The notes under the pieces were generated by a model. It searched no databases, was not told the origin of the DNA, and saw only the letters and a program-made list of their open reading frames with translations. From NCBI GenBank assembly GCA_039922495.1, contig JBDTEO010000028.1, forward strand, positions 1 to 64,000: 64,000 nucleotides of DNA. The letters run 5' to 3'. A program made the position numbers and the translations under genes. This stretch comes from JALYYC01 sp039922495 (GTDB lineage: Bacteria > Chloroflexota > Dormibacteria > CF-121). Every line of letters starts with the position of its first letter. Within the stretch, counting starts at the first letter, position 1. This document shows positions 1-7,934 of the stretch, piece after piece.

Positions 1-1
1 C

Positions 2-85
2 GTGTTCGTCATGGCGAGCGGCTGGCTCTGGCATGCCGACACCGTACTGCCGGCTGTGCCATATCTATCCGGGAACTTCAGCTAG
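2..85 (+). CDS. 3' end of an unidentified gene cut by the left edge
   Basis: An open frame enters from the left edge and stops at the TAG at 83-85, giving 27 residues that end LSGNFS. The visible piece is fairly hydrophobic (FVMASGWLWH), as at the end of a membrane or exported protein, but it is too short to name. The next gene starts 20 bases downstream on the same strand, so the two could share a transcript. The frame could also be open by chance; only sequence to the left can decide. Confidence 0.35.
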   Translation: MFVMASGWLWHADTVLPAVPYLSGNFS

Positions 86-105
86 CCAGTCACGAGGGGA
101 TTCCG

Positions 106-1692
106 GTGGACGCGGTGCGTGAGCAACAGGCTGCCTTCACCCGGCGCCAGTTCCTGAAGGGCGGCACGGCGGGCGCCGCCGGCCTCGCCCTGGCCGGGCC
201 GTGGAATCTTGCCCAAGCGGCCTTAGCGGCCAGCAACCCACGCATCGGAATCATCGGCGCCGGCATCTCGGGGCTGACCGCCGCACTGACGCTGCAAGAC
301 GCCGGCATCGCCTCGACAGTCTACGAGGCATCCAATCGCATCGGCGGCCGGATGCACTCCGACTCGCCGCTCCTGGGCGGCAACACCTGGGACAACAGCC
401 AGGTGAGCGAGTGGTGCGGGGAGTTGATCGACCAGGGCCACGTGACCATCCTGCACCTTGCCCAGCGATTTGGGCTGGCAACGGCCGATCTTCTTGCGGG
501 CGAACCCAATGGGTCGCAGGACACGTACTACTTCTCAAACCAGTACTATCCCCAGGCGCGGGCGGACACCGACTTCCAGCCCGTTCACCAGGCTTTGCAG
601 CGCGACGTCCAGGCCGCGAGCTATCCGACGACCTACGCGATCAACACGCCCGGCGGAATCGCCCTGGACAACATCAGCGTCTACCAGTGGATCGAACGAA
701 ACGTGCCTGGTGGCCATGGGTCGCCGATGGGCAAGTTGCTCGATGTGGCCTACAACATCGAGTACGGCGCTGAGACGACGGCTCAGTCGGCATTGAACCT
801 CGTCTACCTTCTCGGTTACAACGAAAAACCCGGCAACTTCGTGATTTTCGGCGCCTCGAACGAGAGGTACCACATCGTCGGGGGCAACCAGCGCCTTCCG
901 GCGACCATTGCCGCCAACCTCGCCAACCCGGTCCAGCCTGGCTGGCGCATGACGGCGATCGGGTTCAACCGCGACGGGAGCATCGGCGTCACCTTCTCGG
1001 TTGGCATTCAGACCGTGGTGCAGAACTTCGACCGGGTCATTCTCGCCCTGCCGTTCGCGGTGCTGCGCACCCTCAGTTATCGCAAGGCAAATTTCGACAG
1101 CCTAAAGGACACCGCCATCCAGCAACTGGGTGCCGGGCGTAACGACAAGCTGCAACTTCAATTCACGAGCCGCCTCTGGGACGGCACGGGCAACTGGCCG
1201 GGCACCGGCAACGGTAACAGCTACGCCGACACCGGCTACCAGAACACCTGGGACGTCACTCGCAGCCAGGCTGGCTCGACCGGAATCCTGGTCGACTATA
1301 CCGGCGGAAACGTGGCAGGCTCATTCGCCCCGTCGACTCCGTATAGCTCCGCCGCGACCAACCCGCAGGTCGCGACCTACGCGCAGACTTTCCTCAAGCA
1401 GATCGAGCCGGTCTACAACGGCCTCACCGCCCGGTGGAACGGGAAGGCGACCCTCTCCGTCCCGGCGCTCGATCCCAATCTGAACTGCTCGTACTCCTAC
1501 TGGAAGATCGGCCAATACCACTCGTTCGGCGGCTACGAGAAAGCGCGCCAGCCCTATCCAAATGGGCGGATCCACTTTGCCGGGGAGCACTGCTCCCAGG
1601 ACTTCCAGGGTTTTATGGAGGGAGGCGCATCCGAAGGCGCCAGGGCCGCGAACGAGATCCTGGCCGACTACAAGAAGGGGATTTACCCCTAG
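106..1692 (+). CDS. Tat-exported FAD-dependent amine oxidase
   Basis: A 528-residue flavin amine oxidase of the monoamine oxidase type, which oxidises amines to imines and aldehydes with release of peroxide. The N-terminus carries a twin-arginine signal (RRQFLKGG, residues 13-20) followed by a hydrophobic Ala/Gly stretch, so the folded flavoprotein is probably exported. The dinucleotide-binding motif GAGISG lies near residues 51-56, with the usual acidic residue and RIGGRM after it. The C-terminus has the FAD-contact motif FAGEH followed by GFMEGGASEGARAA. The GTG start at 106 has GAGGGG six bases upstream. The substrate cannot be read from sequence. It is transcribed alone and converges on a minus-strand gene. 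Confidence 0.9.
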   Translation: MDAVREQQAAFTRRQFLKGGTAGAAGLALAGPWNLAQAALAASNPRIGIIGAGISGLTAALTLQDAGIASTVYEASNRIGGRMHSDSPLLGGNTWDNSQVSEWCGELIDQGHVTILHLAQRFGLATADLLAGEPNGSQDTYYFSNQYYPQARADTDFQPVHQALQRDVQAASYPTTYAINTPGGIALDNISVYQWIERNVPGGHGSPMGKLLDVAYNIEYGAETTAQSALNLVYLLGYNEKPGNFVIFGASNERYHIVGGNQRLPATIAANLANPVQPGWRMTAIGFNRDGSIGVTFSVGIQTVVQNFDRVILALPFAVLRTLSYRKANFDSLKDTAIQQLGAGRNDKLQLQFTSRLWDGTGNWPGTGNGNSYADTGYQNTWDVTRSQAGSTGILVDYTGGNVAGSFAPSTPYSSAATNPQVATYAQTFLKQIEPVYNGLTARWNGKATLSVPALDPNLNCSYSYWKIGQYHSFGGYEKARQPYPNGRIHFAGEHCSQDFQGFMEGGASEGARAANEILADYKKGIYP

Positions 1693-1728
1693 ATCAAAGG
1701 CCGCGCACGGCGGCCGTTAGATCACGGG

Positions 1729-2184
1729 TCAATTCTCGAAGTTGTTGCTCTTGCGGACCACGTAGCCGCTTTTTAAGACGTCGGCCTCCGACCGCAGGCT
1801 GTTCGGCTCGTAATTCCGGGGAACCATCACGTAGTTGAAGCGCCAGATCGGGCTGTACTTCTTCATGCCCGGGACGGAGTCATAGATGTTGTACTGGCCT
1901 TTGACCTCGTCCTTGGGCTTGCCCCTGGCGTCGAGGCTGTAGACGACCTGGTACTCCTCGGCAATCTTGACCTGGTCGGGGTCGACCTCGACCTCGCCAC
2001 AGTCGACGGCGTAGACCAGCTTGCCGTCGAACCAGACGCGCTCGACCGACTGCTTGAACGGATTGTTGTAGGTGAGGGCTTCCCGCGGCCCCCGAAATTT
2101 CCTGGCGCCGGCCCCGGTGCCCAGGGATCCTGACCGGACGGTCCAGTCGCGGCCCTCCTGCTTGTGCGGATCGATTTTTCCCAT
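1729..2184 (-). CDS. Conserved hypothetical protein, 151 aa
   Basis: A 151-residue soluble protein with no signal peptide or membrane segment. The ATG at 2184 was chosen over upstream in-frame starts because AAAGGAGG sits six bases before it. The N-terminal 40 residues are basic and glycine-rich. The rest looks like a beta-rich domain, with conserved-looking blocks such as VWFDGKLVYAVDCGEVEVDP, KYSPIWRFNYVMVP and LRSEADVLKSGYVV. The YSPIW plus SEADVL pattern recalls small domains of unknown function found in exported proteins of archaea and bacteria, but I cannot name the family. It diverges from the F420-type oxidoreductase at 2267 across 82 bases, so the two may share control. Confidence 0.7.
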   Translation of the reverse strand: MGKIDPHKQEGRDWTVRSGSLGTGAGARKFRGPREALTYNNPFKQSVERVWFDGKLVYAVDCGEVEVDPDQVKIAEEYQVVYSLDARGKPKDEVKGQYNIYDSVPGMKKYSPIWRFNYVMVPRNYEPNSLRSEADVLKSGYVVRKSNNFEN

Positions 2185-2266
2185 CGCAGCCTCCTTTTTC
2201 CTCTGCCGCCATTGTGCCTCGATTTGGCTGCAACATGCCGGAGCCCCTCCGTGATAGAAAGAGGTC

Positions 2267-3256
2267 ATGCCAATTCGATTCGGTGTCTTCGTGCCCCAGG
2301 GCTGGCGGATGGACCTGGTCGAGATCAAGGATCCAGTCGAAAAATACGAGGCGATGACCCGGGTCGGGCAGGCCGCCGACAAGGGGCCCTGGGACGCGAT
2401 CTGGGTATTCGACCACTTCCATACGGTGCCCACGCCCGAGCTGGAGGCCACCTTCGAATGTTGGACCATCACCTCGACCCTGGCCCGGGACACCAAGCGG
2501 GTTAAGGTCGGTCAGATGGTCGGCTGCAACGGCTACCGCAATCCGGCCCTCTACGCCAAGATCGCTTCGACGGTCGACGTCGCGAGCCATGGGCGCCTCT
2601 ACGCTGGGATCGGCGCCGGCTGGTACGAGCACGAATGGCGGGCCTACGGCTACGGCTTTCCGGAGCTGAAAGTGCGGATGGCGATGTTCCGTGAGGCCTG
2701 CGAGATCATCCACAAAATGTGGACCGAGGATTACCCGACCTTCAAGGGCACCTACTACTCCATCGACCGGCCGATCAATGAGCCGAAGGGCGTGCAGAAG
2801 CCGCACCCGCCACTGTGGATTGGCGGCTCCGGCGAGCGGGTGACCCTCAAGCTGGTGGCGACCTGGGGCGACGCCTGCAACATCGGCGGCGGACCCGACG
2901 ACATCCGTCACAAGCTAGGCGTGCTCCGCCAGCACTGCCAGGACGCCGGCCGGAACTATGACGGCATCACCAAGTCGACCAGCATCAACGTCTATCCGAT
3001 CGAACACGGCGCGGACCCCGAGCGGGCTACCGCGCGCGTGCGCGACACGATGAGCTACGAGGACTTCGCGAAGCAGGTCACCGTCGGCGACGCCCAGGTG
3101 ATTCGGGACGAGATCGAGCCGCGAATCGAGGCCGGCATCGACTACCTGATCACCTACATTCCGGGCGTGGCCTACGACCACGAGCCCCTCCATCGGTTCG
3201 AATCCGAGGTCATCCCGCGGCTGGAGCAGGCGCGGCCGGCGGTGGCCAAGCGATGA
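2267..3256 (+). CDS. LLM-class F420-dependent oxidoreductase
   Basis: A 329-residue TIM-barrel enzyme of the luciferase-like monooxygenase family, most of whose actinobacterial and chloroflexal members use coenzyme F420. It opens with the family strand IRFGVFVPQG, continues with WDAIWVFDHF, then GRLYAGIGAGWYEHEWRAYG, and later HPPLWIGGSGE, which forms the cofactor pocket. An AGAGGT ribosome site precedes the ATG. The stop overlaps the next ATG by four bases (ATGA), so it is translationally coupled to the DsbA-like gene. The substrate is unknown. Another member of this class lies at 56198-57097. The family call is firm; use of F420 rather than FMN is inferred from family membership. Confidence 0.9.
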   Translation: MPIRFGVFVPQGWRMDLVEIKDPVEKYEAMTRVGQAADKGPWDAIWVFDHFHTVPTPELEATFECWTITSTLARDTKRVKVGQMVGCNGYRNPALYAKIASTVDVASHGRLYAGIGAGWYEHEWRAYGYGFPELKVRMAMFREACEIIHKMWTEDYPTFKGTYYSIDRPINEPKGVQKPHPPLWIGGSGERVTLKLVATWGDACNIGGGPDDIRHKLGVLRQHCQDAGRNYDGITKSTSINVYPIEHGADPERATARVRDTMSYEDFAKQVTVGDAQVIRDEIEPRIEAGIDYLITYIPGVAYDHEPLHRFESEVIPRLEQARPAVAKR

Positions 3257-3864
3257 CGCCCAGCGAGGTCACGGTCTACATCGACTTCCTTTGCCCCTGG
3301 GCCTATCGCGGATCGATGTGGTTGGCCGACGCCGAGAGGGCCGGTCGGATCCACGTCGCGTGGAGGTTTTTCTCCTTGAGCCAGAACCATCACGCTCGCG
3401 AGGGCGTGGCGGGGCCACCGGTGTGGGAAACGAACGCCAAGGCGGCCGGATTGCCGGCTTTCCTGGCCGCCACGGCCGCGCGCGCGCAGGGCGACGATGC
3501 CTCCAATCGCTTTCGCGAGGGACTGCAGCGAGCCCGCCATGAAGACCACCTCCCGGTGGACGACCCTAAAACACACCGGCAGGTGGCGGAGCGTGCCGGC
3601 CTTGACCTCGCGGCCTGGGATCAGGCGCTACGGTCAGCGACCTTTGACACCCTGGCCGAGGAGCACCGCCAGGCCGTCATCCGCGGGGTGTTCGGCGTCC
3701 CCACCCTGGTCTGGCCGGAGGGGCGCAGCTACTACCTGAAGATCACCGATCTGGTCAGCGCCGAGCGGGCCGTGTCACTCTACGACGCGATCGAAACCGT
3801 CCAGCGATTCGCTGAGGTCGTCGAGATCAAGACCCCGGAGTCCGAAGGCACGCTGGCGGGATAA
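3253..3864 (+). CDS. DsbA-family thioredoxin-fold protein
   Basis: A 203-residue DsbA/HCCA-isomerase-type protein. The N-terminal strand VTVYIDFLCPWAY is the thioredoxin-fold entry of this family, and the second Cys of the usual CPxC is replaced (CPWAY), so classic disulfide exchange is unlikely. Such single-Cys members include 2-hydroxychromene-2-carboxylate isomerases and glutathione-transferase-like enzymes. The helical insert follows, and the cis-Pro region appears late as GVFGVPTLVW. There is no signal peptide, so it is cytoplasmic. It overlaps the F420-type oxidoreductase by four bases and probably works in the same pathway. The C-terminal 40 residues extend past the core fold. Confidence 0.85.
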   Translation: MTPSEVTVYIDFLCPWAYRGSMWLADAERAGRIHVAWRFFSLSQNHHAREGVAGPPVWETNAKAAGLPAFLAATAARAQGDDASNRFREGLQRARHEDHLPVDDPKTHRQVAERAGLDLAAWDQALRSATFDTLAEEHRQAVIRGVFGVPTLVWPEGRSYYLKITDLVSAERAVSLYDAIETVQRFAEVVEIKTPESEGTLAG

Positions 3865-4008
3865 CGTTTCTTCCGGCGACCCGGCACGAAGCCTGAGGCC
3901 GGTGCTGTCATCTATTTCAGCGGGTCGGTATCAGGCTCCAAAAATTCGGCGAATACGTTCTTGACAACCTCCCTGGGACACGCGACGCTATGCTCCAAGA
4001 GGGCGTTG

Positions 4009-4245
4009 ATGAGAGGGGATCCGACCGTCAGCGAGCTGGCCATGTTAGGCCACAATCTCCGGACGCCATTGACGATTATCAACGGCTATGCCGACCTACT
4101 CAAGGCCGAGGACCTGAGCCCGGAGGCCCGCGAAACGGCTTGCCGGCTGATCCTCGAGAAATGCGCCGAGCTGAACGCCCTGATCCGCGACTTCGTGGAT
4201 TCGGACGAGGCCCTGCTCACCGCCGGCGTCCGGCGCACCGCCTAG
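4009..4245 (+). CDS. Orphan HisKA phosphoacceptor domain protein
   Basis: A 78-residue protein that is almost only a histidine-kinase dimerisation domain. The H-box reads LGHNLRTPLTIINGYADLL, and two helices follow. No ATPase domain, sensor or receiver follows, and the stop is clean. An in-frame TTG exists at 3961, but those bases are the start of a TTGACA hexamer; the ATG at 4009 has AAGAGGG five bases upstream and is the better start. It could accept phosphate from another kinase, act as a phosphatase or decoy, or be a relic. It converges with the zinc-finger gene that ends at 4256. Confidence 0.7.
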   Translation: MRGDPTVSELAMLGHNLRTPLTIINGYADLLKAEDLSPEARETACRLILEKCAELNALIRDFVDSDEALLTAGVRRTA

Positions 4246-4255
4246 CCGACCCGGG

Positions 4256-4528
4256 CTACGCGTCCTCGAACATGACGTCGTCGACGTAGCAGTACATCCA
4301 GTCCTCGCCAGGCTGAAAGGACTTGACGATCGGGTGATGACTCGCCCGGAAGTGCTTGGTCGCATGCTTGTTCTTGGAGCTATCGCAGCAGCCGACGTGG
4401 CCGCAGGTCTCGCATACACGCAGGTGCACCCATGTCTCGCCGGACTTGAGGCATTCCTCGCATCCACGCGAGTGGGGCTTCGGGTTCATGATCTGATCGA
4501 GGTGGGTGCACGGGATTGCCGTCGCCAT
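4256..4528 (-). CDS. UBP-type zinc finger protein
   Basis: A 90-residue protein made of one UBP-type (ubiquitin-hydrolase-like) zinc finger. The ligands are visible in order: C7 and H9, C23 and C26 (CEEC), C39 and C42 (CETCGHVGCC), then several His around residues 55-65 (HATKHFRASHHP). Family members in eukaryotes bind ubiquitin C-termini. In bacteria the fold occurs as free-standing proteins of unknown role, often near redox or nitroreductase genes. The ATG at 4528 follows GGAGGC. No ubiquitin-like partner is seen here. Confidence 0.9.
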   Translation of the reverse strand: MATAIPCTHLDQIMNPKPHSRGCEECLKSGETWVHLRVCETCGHVGCCDSSKNKHATKHFRASHHPIVKSFQPGEDWMYCYVDDVMFEDA

Positions 4529-4662
4529 GATGCCTCCTTTGCTCTCGGACCAGCCTAGTCGCGGAGGACGTCGCCGGGCAAGTCTGAACGCGTCCTCGTA
4601 ACGGTTTCCTTACCTGACCGTTCCCTCTGCATCATCGTCATCATTCAGTGGAGGACATCATC

Positions 4663-5421
4663 ATGCTTGCGCGAAGGGGTTATTTGATCGCCATCGGCGC
4701 GCTGATTGCCATTGCCGCCTCGGCTCTCACCGCGCTCGCCGTCCGCGCGGGCGTTGGAGGGAGCGCGGCCGCCGCGGCGCCGAGCAGCGCCATCGGAGGC
4801 CCGAGAGACACCGTCACCGTGATCGGCGAGGGCACGCAGCACGCCACGCCCGACAACGCGGAGATCAACCTGGGCGTGTCAACCAAACGCGGCAATGCCA
4901 AGGACGCGATGACGACCGCCAATACCGAGATGACCGCGGTGCTCAAGGCCATCAAAGCGAACGGCGTCGCCGACGAGGACATTCAGACGACGTCGATTTC
5001 GGTCAGCCAGGAGCAGAACGGCTTTGCGGTCACGGGCTACCGGGCCAGCAATGGCGCGAACGTGAAGATCCATCACCTGACCAATGTCGGCCTGATCGTG
5101 GCCGCGGCGGCCCAGGCAGCCGGGGACGACATCCAGCTGAACGGCATCACCCTGGAGCTGAGCGACAACACGACGCAGCTCAAAGGCGCGCGGCAGACGG
5201 CCATGAGCGCCGCCGCCGCCCGGGCCAAAGTGTGGGCTGACCTGGCCGGCCGGCACCTGGGAAAGGTGCTGTCGGTTTCCGAGGTGATCTCGAATGGCGG
5301 GACGACCTCGCCATGCGGCGGCGCCGGGGGCGGCTGCGGCGGGGGTGGTGGCACACCGGTCCAAGCCGGCCAGGCGGCCGTCACCGTCGACGTCGCGGTC
5401 GTCTACGAACTGACCAGCTAA
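4663..5421 (+). CDS. SIMPL (DUF541) domain exported protein
   Basis: A 252-residue SIMPL-domain protein. The ATG at 4663 lies eight bases after GGAGG; an upstream GTG overlaps that ribosome site and is unlikely. Residues about 7-30 form an N-terminal signal or membrane anchor, followed by an Ala-rich linker. The SIMPL core begins at TVTVIGEGTQHATPDNAEI and continues with the typical YRASNGANVKIHHL segment. A loop near the C-terminus is unusually rich in Gly and Cys (CGGAGGGCGGGGG), which may be a disulfide- or metal-bearing insertion. Family members sit in the periplasm or at the surface and have no agreed enzyme activity. Its stop overlaps the convergent rhodanese gene by four bases. Confidence 0.85.
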   Translation: MLARRGYLIAIGALIAIAASALTALAVRAGVGGSAAAAAPSSAIGGPRDTVTVIGEGTQHATPDNAEINLGVSTKRGNAKDAMTTANTEMTAVLKAIKANGVADEDIQTTSISVSQEQNGFAVTGYRASNGANVKIHHLTNVGLIVAAAAQAAGDDIQLNGITLELSDNTTQLKGARQTAMSAAAARAKVWADLAGRHLGKVLSVSEVISNGGTTSPCGGAGGGCGGGGGTPVQAGQAAVTVDVAVVYELTS

Positions 5422-5861
5422 ACCCGGTGGCTGGCGACCTCCTGGTCGCAGTCCGGGCAATCTTCATCGGCCGAGGGCACCCGCGCCGGCGTGGGGGCCT
5501 TCGGCTCCATTGGATAGCCGGCGGTGCGCCAGGCGGCCAGTCCCCCACGCAAGGCCCAGGCCTGACGGCCGTGGTTGCGGAGGAAATGCGCAATCCGCGC
5601 GCTCGTCTCCTCGTTGGGGCAGGTGCAATAGGCGATGATGTCGCGATCCGCCGGCAACGCGCCGAAATGCGTCAGGATCTCCGCCGCCGGTCTGGCCGCG
5701 TCCAGCGCCCGCAGCACGGGCTCGGGAAGGATGCGGACGGATCCGGGGATCCGATGATTGACGGCGGGCCAGATCAGGGCGCTGGTGACGTCAAGGGCGA
5801 CGGCCTCGCCATTATCCAGGCGCCCTTTCGCCAGGCGTGGTTCGATGCGGACCCCGATCAT
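5418..5861 (-). CDS. Rhodanese-like domain protein
   Basis: A 147-residue rhodanese-fold protein. The active-site region reads IIAYCTCPNEETS with two Cys at about 79 and 81, followed by the family ending LRGGLAAWRTAGYPM. The N-terminal half (AVALDVTSALIWPAVNHRIPGS) matches the usual strand plus IPGA-type motif. The C-terminus adds a short tail with CPDC, which could bind metal or carry a redox pair. The start at 5861 overlaps the stop of the upstream gene by four bases (ATGA). No signal peptide is visible. It probably ends the long minus-strand operon that starts at 12293. Confidence 0.85.
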   Translation of the reverse strand: MIGVRIEPRLAKGRLDNGEAVALDVTSALIWPAVNHRIPGSVRILPEPVLRALDAARPAAEILTHFGALPADRDIIAYCTCPNEETSARIAHFLRNHGRQAWALRGGLAAWRTAGYPMEPKAPTPARVPSADEDCPDCDQEVASHRV

Positions 5862-6301
5862 CGGCGTCGGGGCTCCGGAAGTGCCTCCGGCAGTAGCCAC
5901 GGGAGCGCCTCCGCCATGGGACGAACGAGGGTGACGTAGTGCGCGTGGTCGATCTTGTCCTTGACCAGCAGGCCGAAGGCGGCACCGAGCAGCGCGTGTT
6001 CGGCCTTGTGCCCTTTGTCGCCGTGCTCGACCTTCCAGGACACGACCGACGAACGGCCCTCGGTCAGCTCGAGGAGCGCGCGGCGCGCCTCCTCCCATTG
6101 CGCCCCCCGATCCGCCTGCTCGATCGCATGTAGGGCCATCTTCTCCGCCTCGCGGAATCGTTGCATGTTGATCGGGTCCTCATGCCGGTCCCAACCCCAC
6201 GCGGCGCGCTCGATGCCTGCCGGCGAGAGCGTCCGCGCATCTTCGAGCACGCGTTGGAGGCCTTGTTCGGTTGCTTTGTACCCGTAGCCGTCGCTATCCA
6301 T
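5858..6301 (-). CDS. Hypothetical helical protein, 147 aa
   Basis: A 147-residue soluble protein that I do not recognise. It is charged and apparently mostly helical, rich in Glu, Arg and Ala (REAEKMALHAIEQADRGAQW), with Trp residues spread along it. There is no signal peptide, membrane span or Cys cluster. It starts 22 bases after the LuxR-type regulator and overlaps the rhodanese by four bases, so it is co-transcribed with both. Nothing in the sequence points to an enzyme site. Confidence 0.75.
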   Translation of the reverse strand: MDSDGYGYKATEQGLQRVLEDARTLSPAGIERAAWGWDRHEDPINMQRFREAEKMALHAIEQADRGAQWEEARRALLELTEGRSSVVSWKVEHGDKGHKAEHALLGAAFGLLVKDKIDHAHYVTLVRPMAEALPWLLPEALPEPRRR

Positions 6302-6323
6302 CCCCTACTCCTTTACTCGCGTG

Positions 6324-6968
6324 TCATACGAGGATCCAACCCAGTCCGATCGCCCGCGCCACCGCCTCGGCCCTCGACCGCGCACGCAGTTTGCCGAGCA
6401 CGCTGCCCGCGTGAAACTTCACGGTATGTTCGCTGATCGCCAGCGTCCGCCCGATCTGGCGGTTGGTCAGGCCGCGCGCCATCAACTGCAGGACCTCCAG
6501 CTCCCGACCGGTCAGCGACTCGGTGGTCACCTTGACCTCCGGGTCGGGCACTTCTTCACGGGGCAGAACGGTGTTGAGGTCCTGGCGAGCGATCGTGACC
6601 AGCCCTTGGGCCGAGGCCAGGAGCGCGAGGCGGAGTGCTTCCACCTCGACGGCGGCCGGTAGTAATGCCGAGGCGCCGAAGGCGAGTGCCTGCGCGACCG
6701 CGTCGGCATCGCCGCCGACGGCGACGATTGGCAGCCCCGGCTGGGTGGCGGACAGGCGGGCGATGGCGTCGAGATCCTCGAGCTCGCCTTCCCCGACATC
6801 GAGCAACAGGACTTCCGGTTGCAACTGACCAGCCAACGACGCCGCGTCCGGCAGGGCGCCGGAGCCCACGACGCGGATCCCCAGCATCCCGTCAACCATG
6901 GCGTCCATGCCGCCGCGAGCCAGCGGGTTGGAGGACACGATCAGCAACCGGAGCTCGGTCATCATCAT
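6324..6968 (-). CDS. LuxR-family regulator with a degenerate receiver domain
   Basis: A 214-residue NarL/FixJ-type protein with an N-terminal receiver fold (1-125) and a C-terminal LuxR helix-turn-helix (LTGRELEVLQLMARG, then NRQIGRTLAISEHTVKFH). The receiver keeps the Asp of the phosphorylation site (LLLDVG, about D57) but lacks the acidic pair after strand 1 (LIVSSN instead of V.DD) and the Lys after strand 5 (GASALLPAAV). It therefore probably does not respond to phosphate in the usual way. Three tandem ATG codons begin the gene; the first is reported. It lies three bases after the glycosylase gene, in the ABC transporter operon. Confidence 0.88.
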   Translation of the reverse strand: MMMTELRLLIVSSNPLARGGMDAMVDGMLGIRVVGSGALPDAASLAGQLQPEVLLLDVGEGELEDLDAIARLSATQPGLPIVAVGGDADAVAQALAFGASALLPAAVEVEALRLALLASAQGLVTIARQDLNTVLPREEVPDPEVKVTTESLTGRELEVLQLMARGLTNRQIGRTLAISEHTVKFHAGSVLGKLRARSRAEAVARAIGLGWILV

Positions 6969-6971
6969 GGT

Positions 6972-7934
6972 TTACCCCAAGATACGCTGCGAGGTCGGCT
7001 CCGAAGGAGAATTGAGCCAGTCGCGCGTCAGAAAGAGCCAGAAGGCGAGCCCCGCATACGGGCTGTAGCGTCGGAACCGGCGCTCGATCATGCGATCGCT
7101 GACCGGCCGGCGGCGACCGAGAAGCCGGGCATAGGTGGGGCGGGTCCAGGAATCGAGGATCAGCCGGGAGTAGCGCCCGAGCATGAGCATCACGTGGGCG
7201 GCCGCATACGGGCCGACACCGGGAAGAGACAGCAGGCGCGCCTCCACCGCCTCGTCGGAAAGGGCCTCGCGTGACACCCGGCCCAGGCTTTCCAGCTCGA
7301 CCTCGCCGTCCACGACCGAGGTCGCCAGGGCGCGGAGGTAGGCCCCCCGGTAGCCGGCACCGGCCACCGTTCGATAGAAGTTTCCTCCCGCCGCGGCCAT
7401 CGCCGCCGGACTGGGGAAAGCGCGCCCGAGCGGTCCGTTGGCCGGCCCGCCGGGCGCCTTTACGCCGAGATGCTCGATCAAGGCGTGCACCATGCGGGTC
7501 GTTCCCGCCCAGGAGGTGTTCGTCGTACAGATCGTCTTGACGACGTCCTCGAACACCGTCGGGCTCCGTACCATCCGGCCGGCGCCGCTCGTCGCCCAGG
7601 CGAGATCTGGATCGTCCGCCGTCAGCGCATAGAACGGACTCAGATCATGATCCAGGCTGAGCACGTGGCGTGTCGCGGCCATCACCAGCGTCGCAACCTT
7701 CTCCGTGGGGACACCGCCGGCTAGGCTAACGACGCCATAGCCCGGCCCGGCCGGGCCGATGGTGAGGGTCCGCGCTCCGGTCCCGATCGGGACGGTGATC
7801 TCGAAGATGCCGGTCTGCTCATCGAGACGCATCGGCGCCAGCGCCGCCAGCCCGTGCGAGAGGAAGACCCGTCGCAGATCGACTGGCTCGCCGCCCGGTC
7901 CGACCAGCCGAAACTCGGCGCGCCAGCCGGTCAA
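6972..7934 (-). CDS. HhH-GPD DNA glycosylase (AlkA/OGG-like)
   Basis: A 320-residue base-excision-repair glycosylase. The C-terminal helix-hairpin-helix is clear (LSLPGVGPYAAAHVMLMLG), followed by the catalytic Asp region (YSRLILDSWTRPTYARLLG). The N-terminal 100 residues form the less conserved beta domain seen in AlkA and 8-oxoguanine glycosylases. There is no C-terminal iron-sulfur cluster motif. It would cut damaged bases from DNA, but the lesion cannot be told from sequence. The TTG start overlaps the acetyltransferase stop by four bases (TTGA). Its place behind an ABC exporter suggests a stress or detoxification operon, which is inference. Confidence 0.85.
   Translation of the reverse strand: MTGWRAEFRLVGPGGEPVDLRRVFLSHGLAALAPMRLDEQTGIFEITVPIGTGARTLTIGPAGPGYGVVSLAGGVPTEKVATLVMAATRHVLSLDHDLSPFYALTADDPDLAWATSGAGRMVRSPTVFEDVVKTICTTNTSWAGTTRMVHALIEHLGVKAPGGPANGPLGRAFPSPAAMAAAGGNFYRTVAGAGYRGAYLRALATSVVDGEVELESLGRVSREALSDEAVEARLLSLPGVGPYAAAHVMLMLGRYSRLILDSWTRPTYARLLGRRRPVSDRMIERRFRRYSPYAGLAFWLFLTRDWLNSPSEPTSQRILG

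Noticed and set aside
4600..4616. Shared GTAANGGTTTCC-like words at 4600, 34943 and 34977
   Set aside because: Short, differently placed relative to genes and imperfect; not enough to call an operator.
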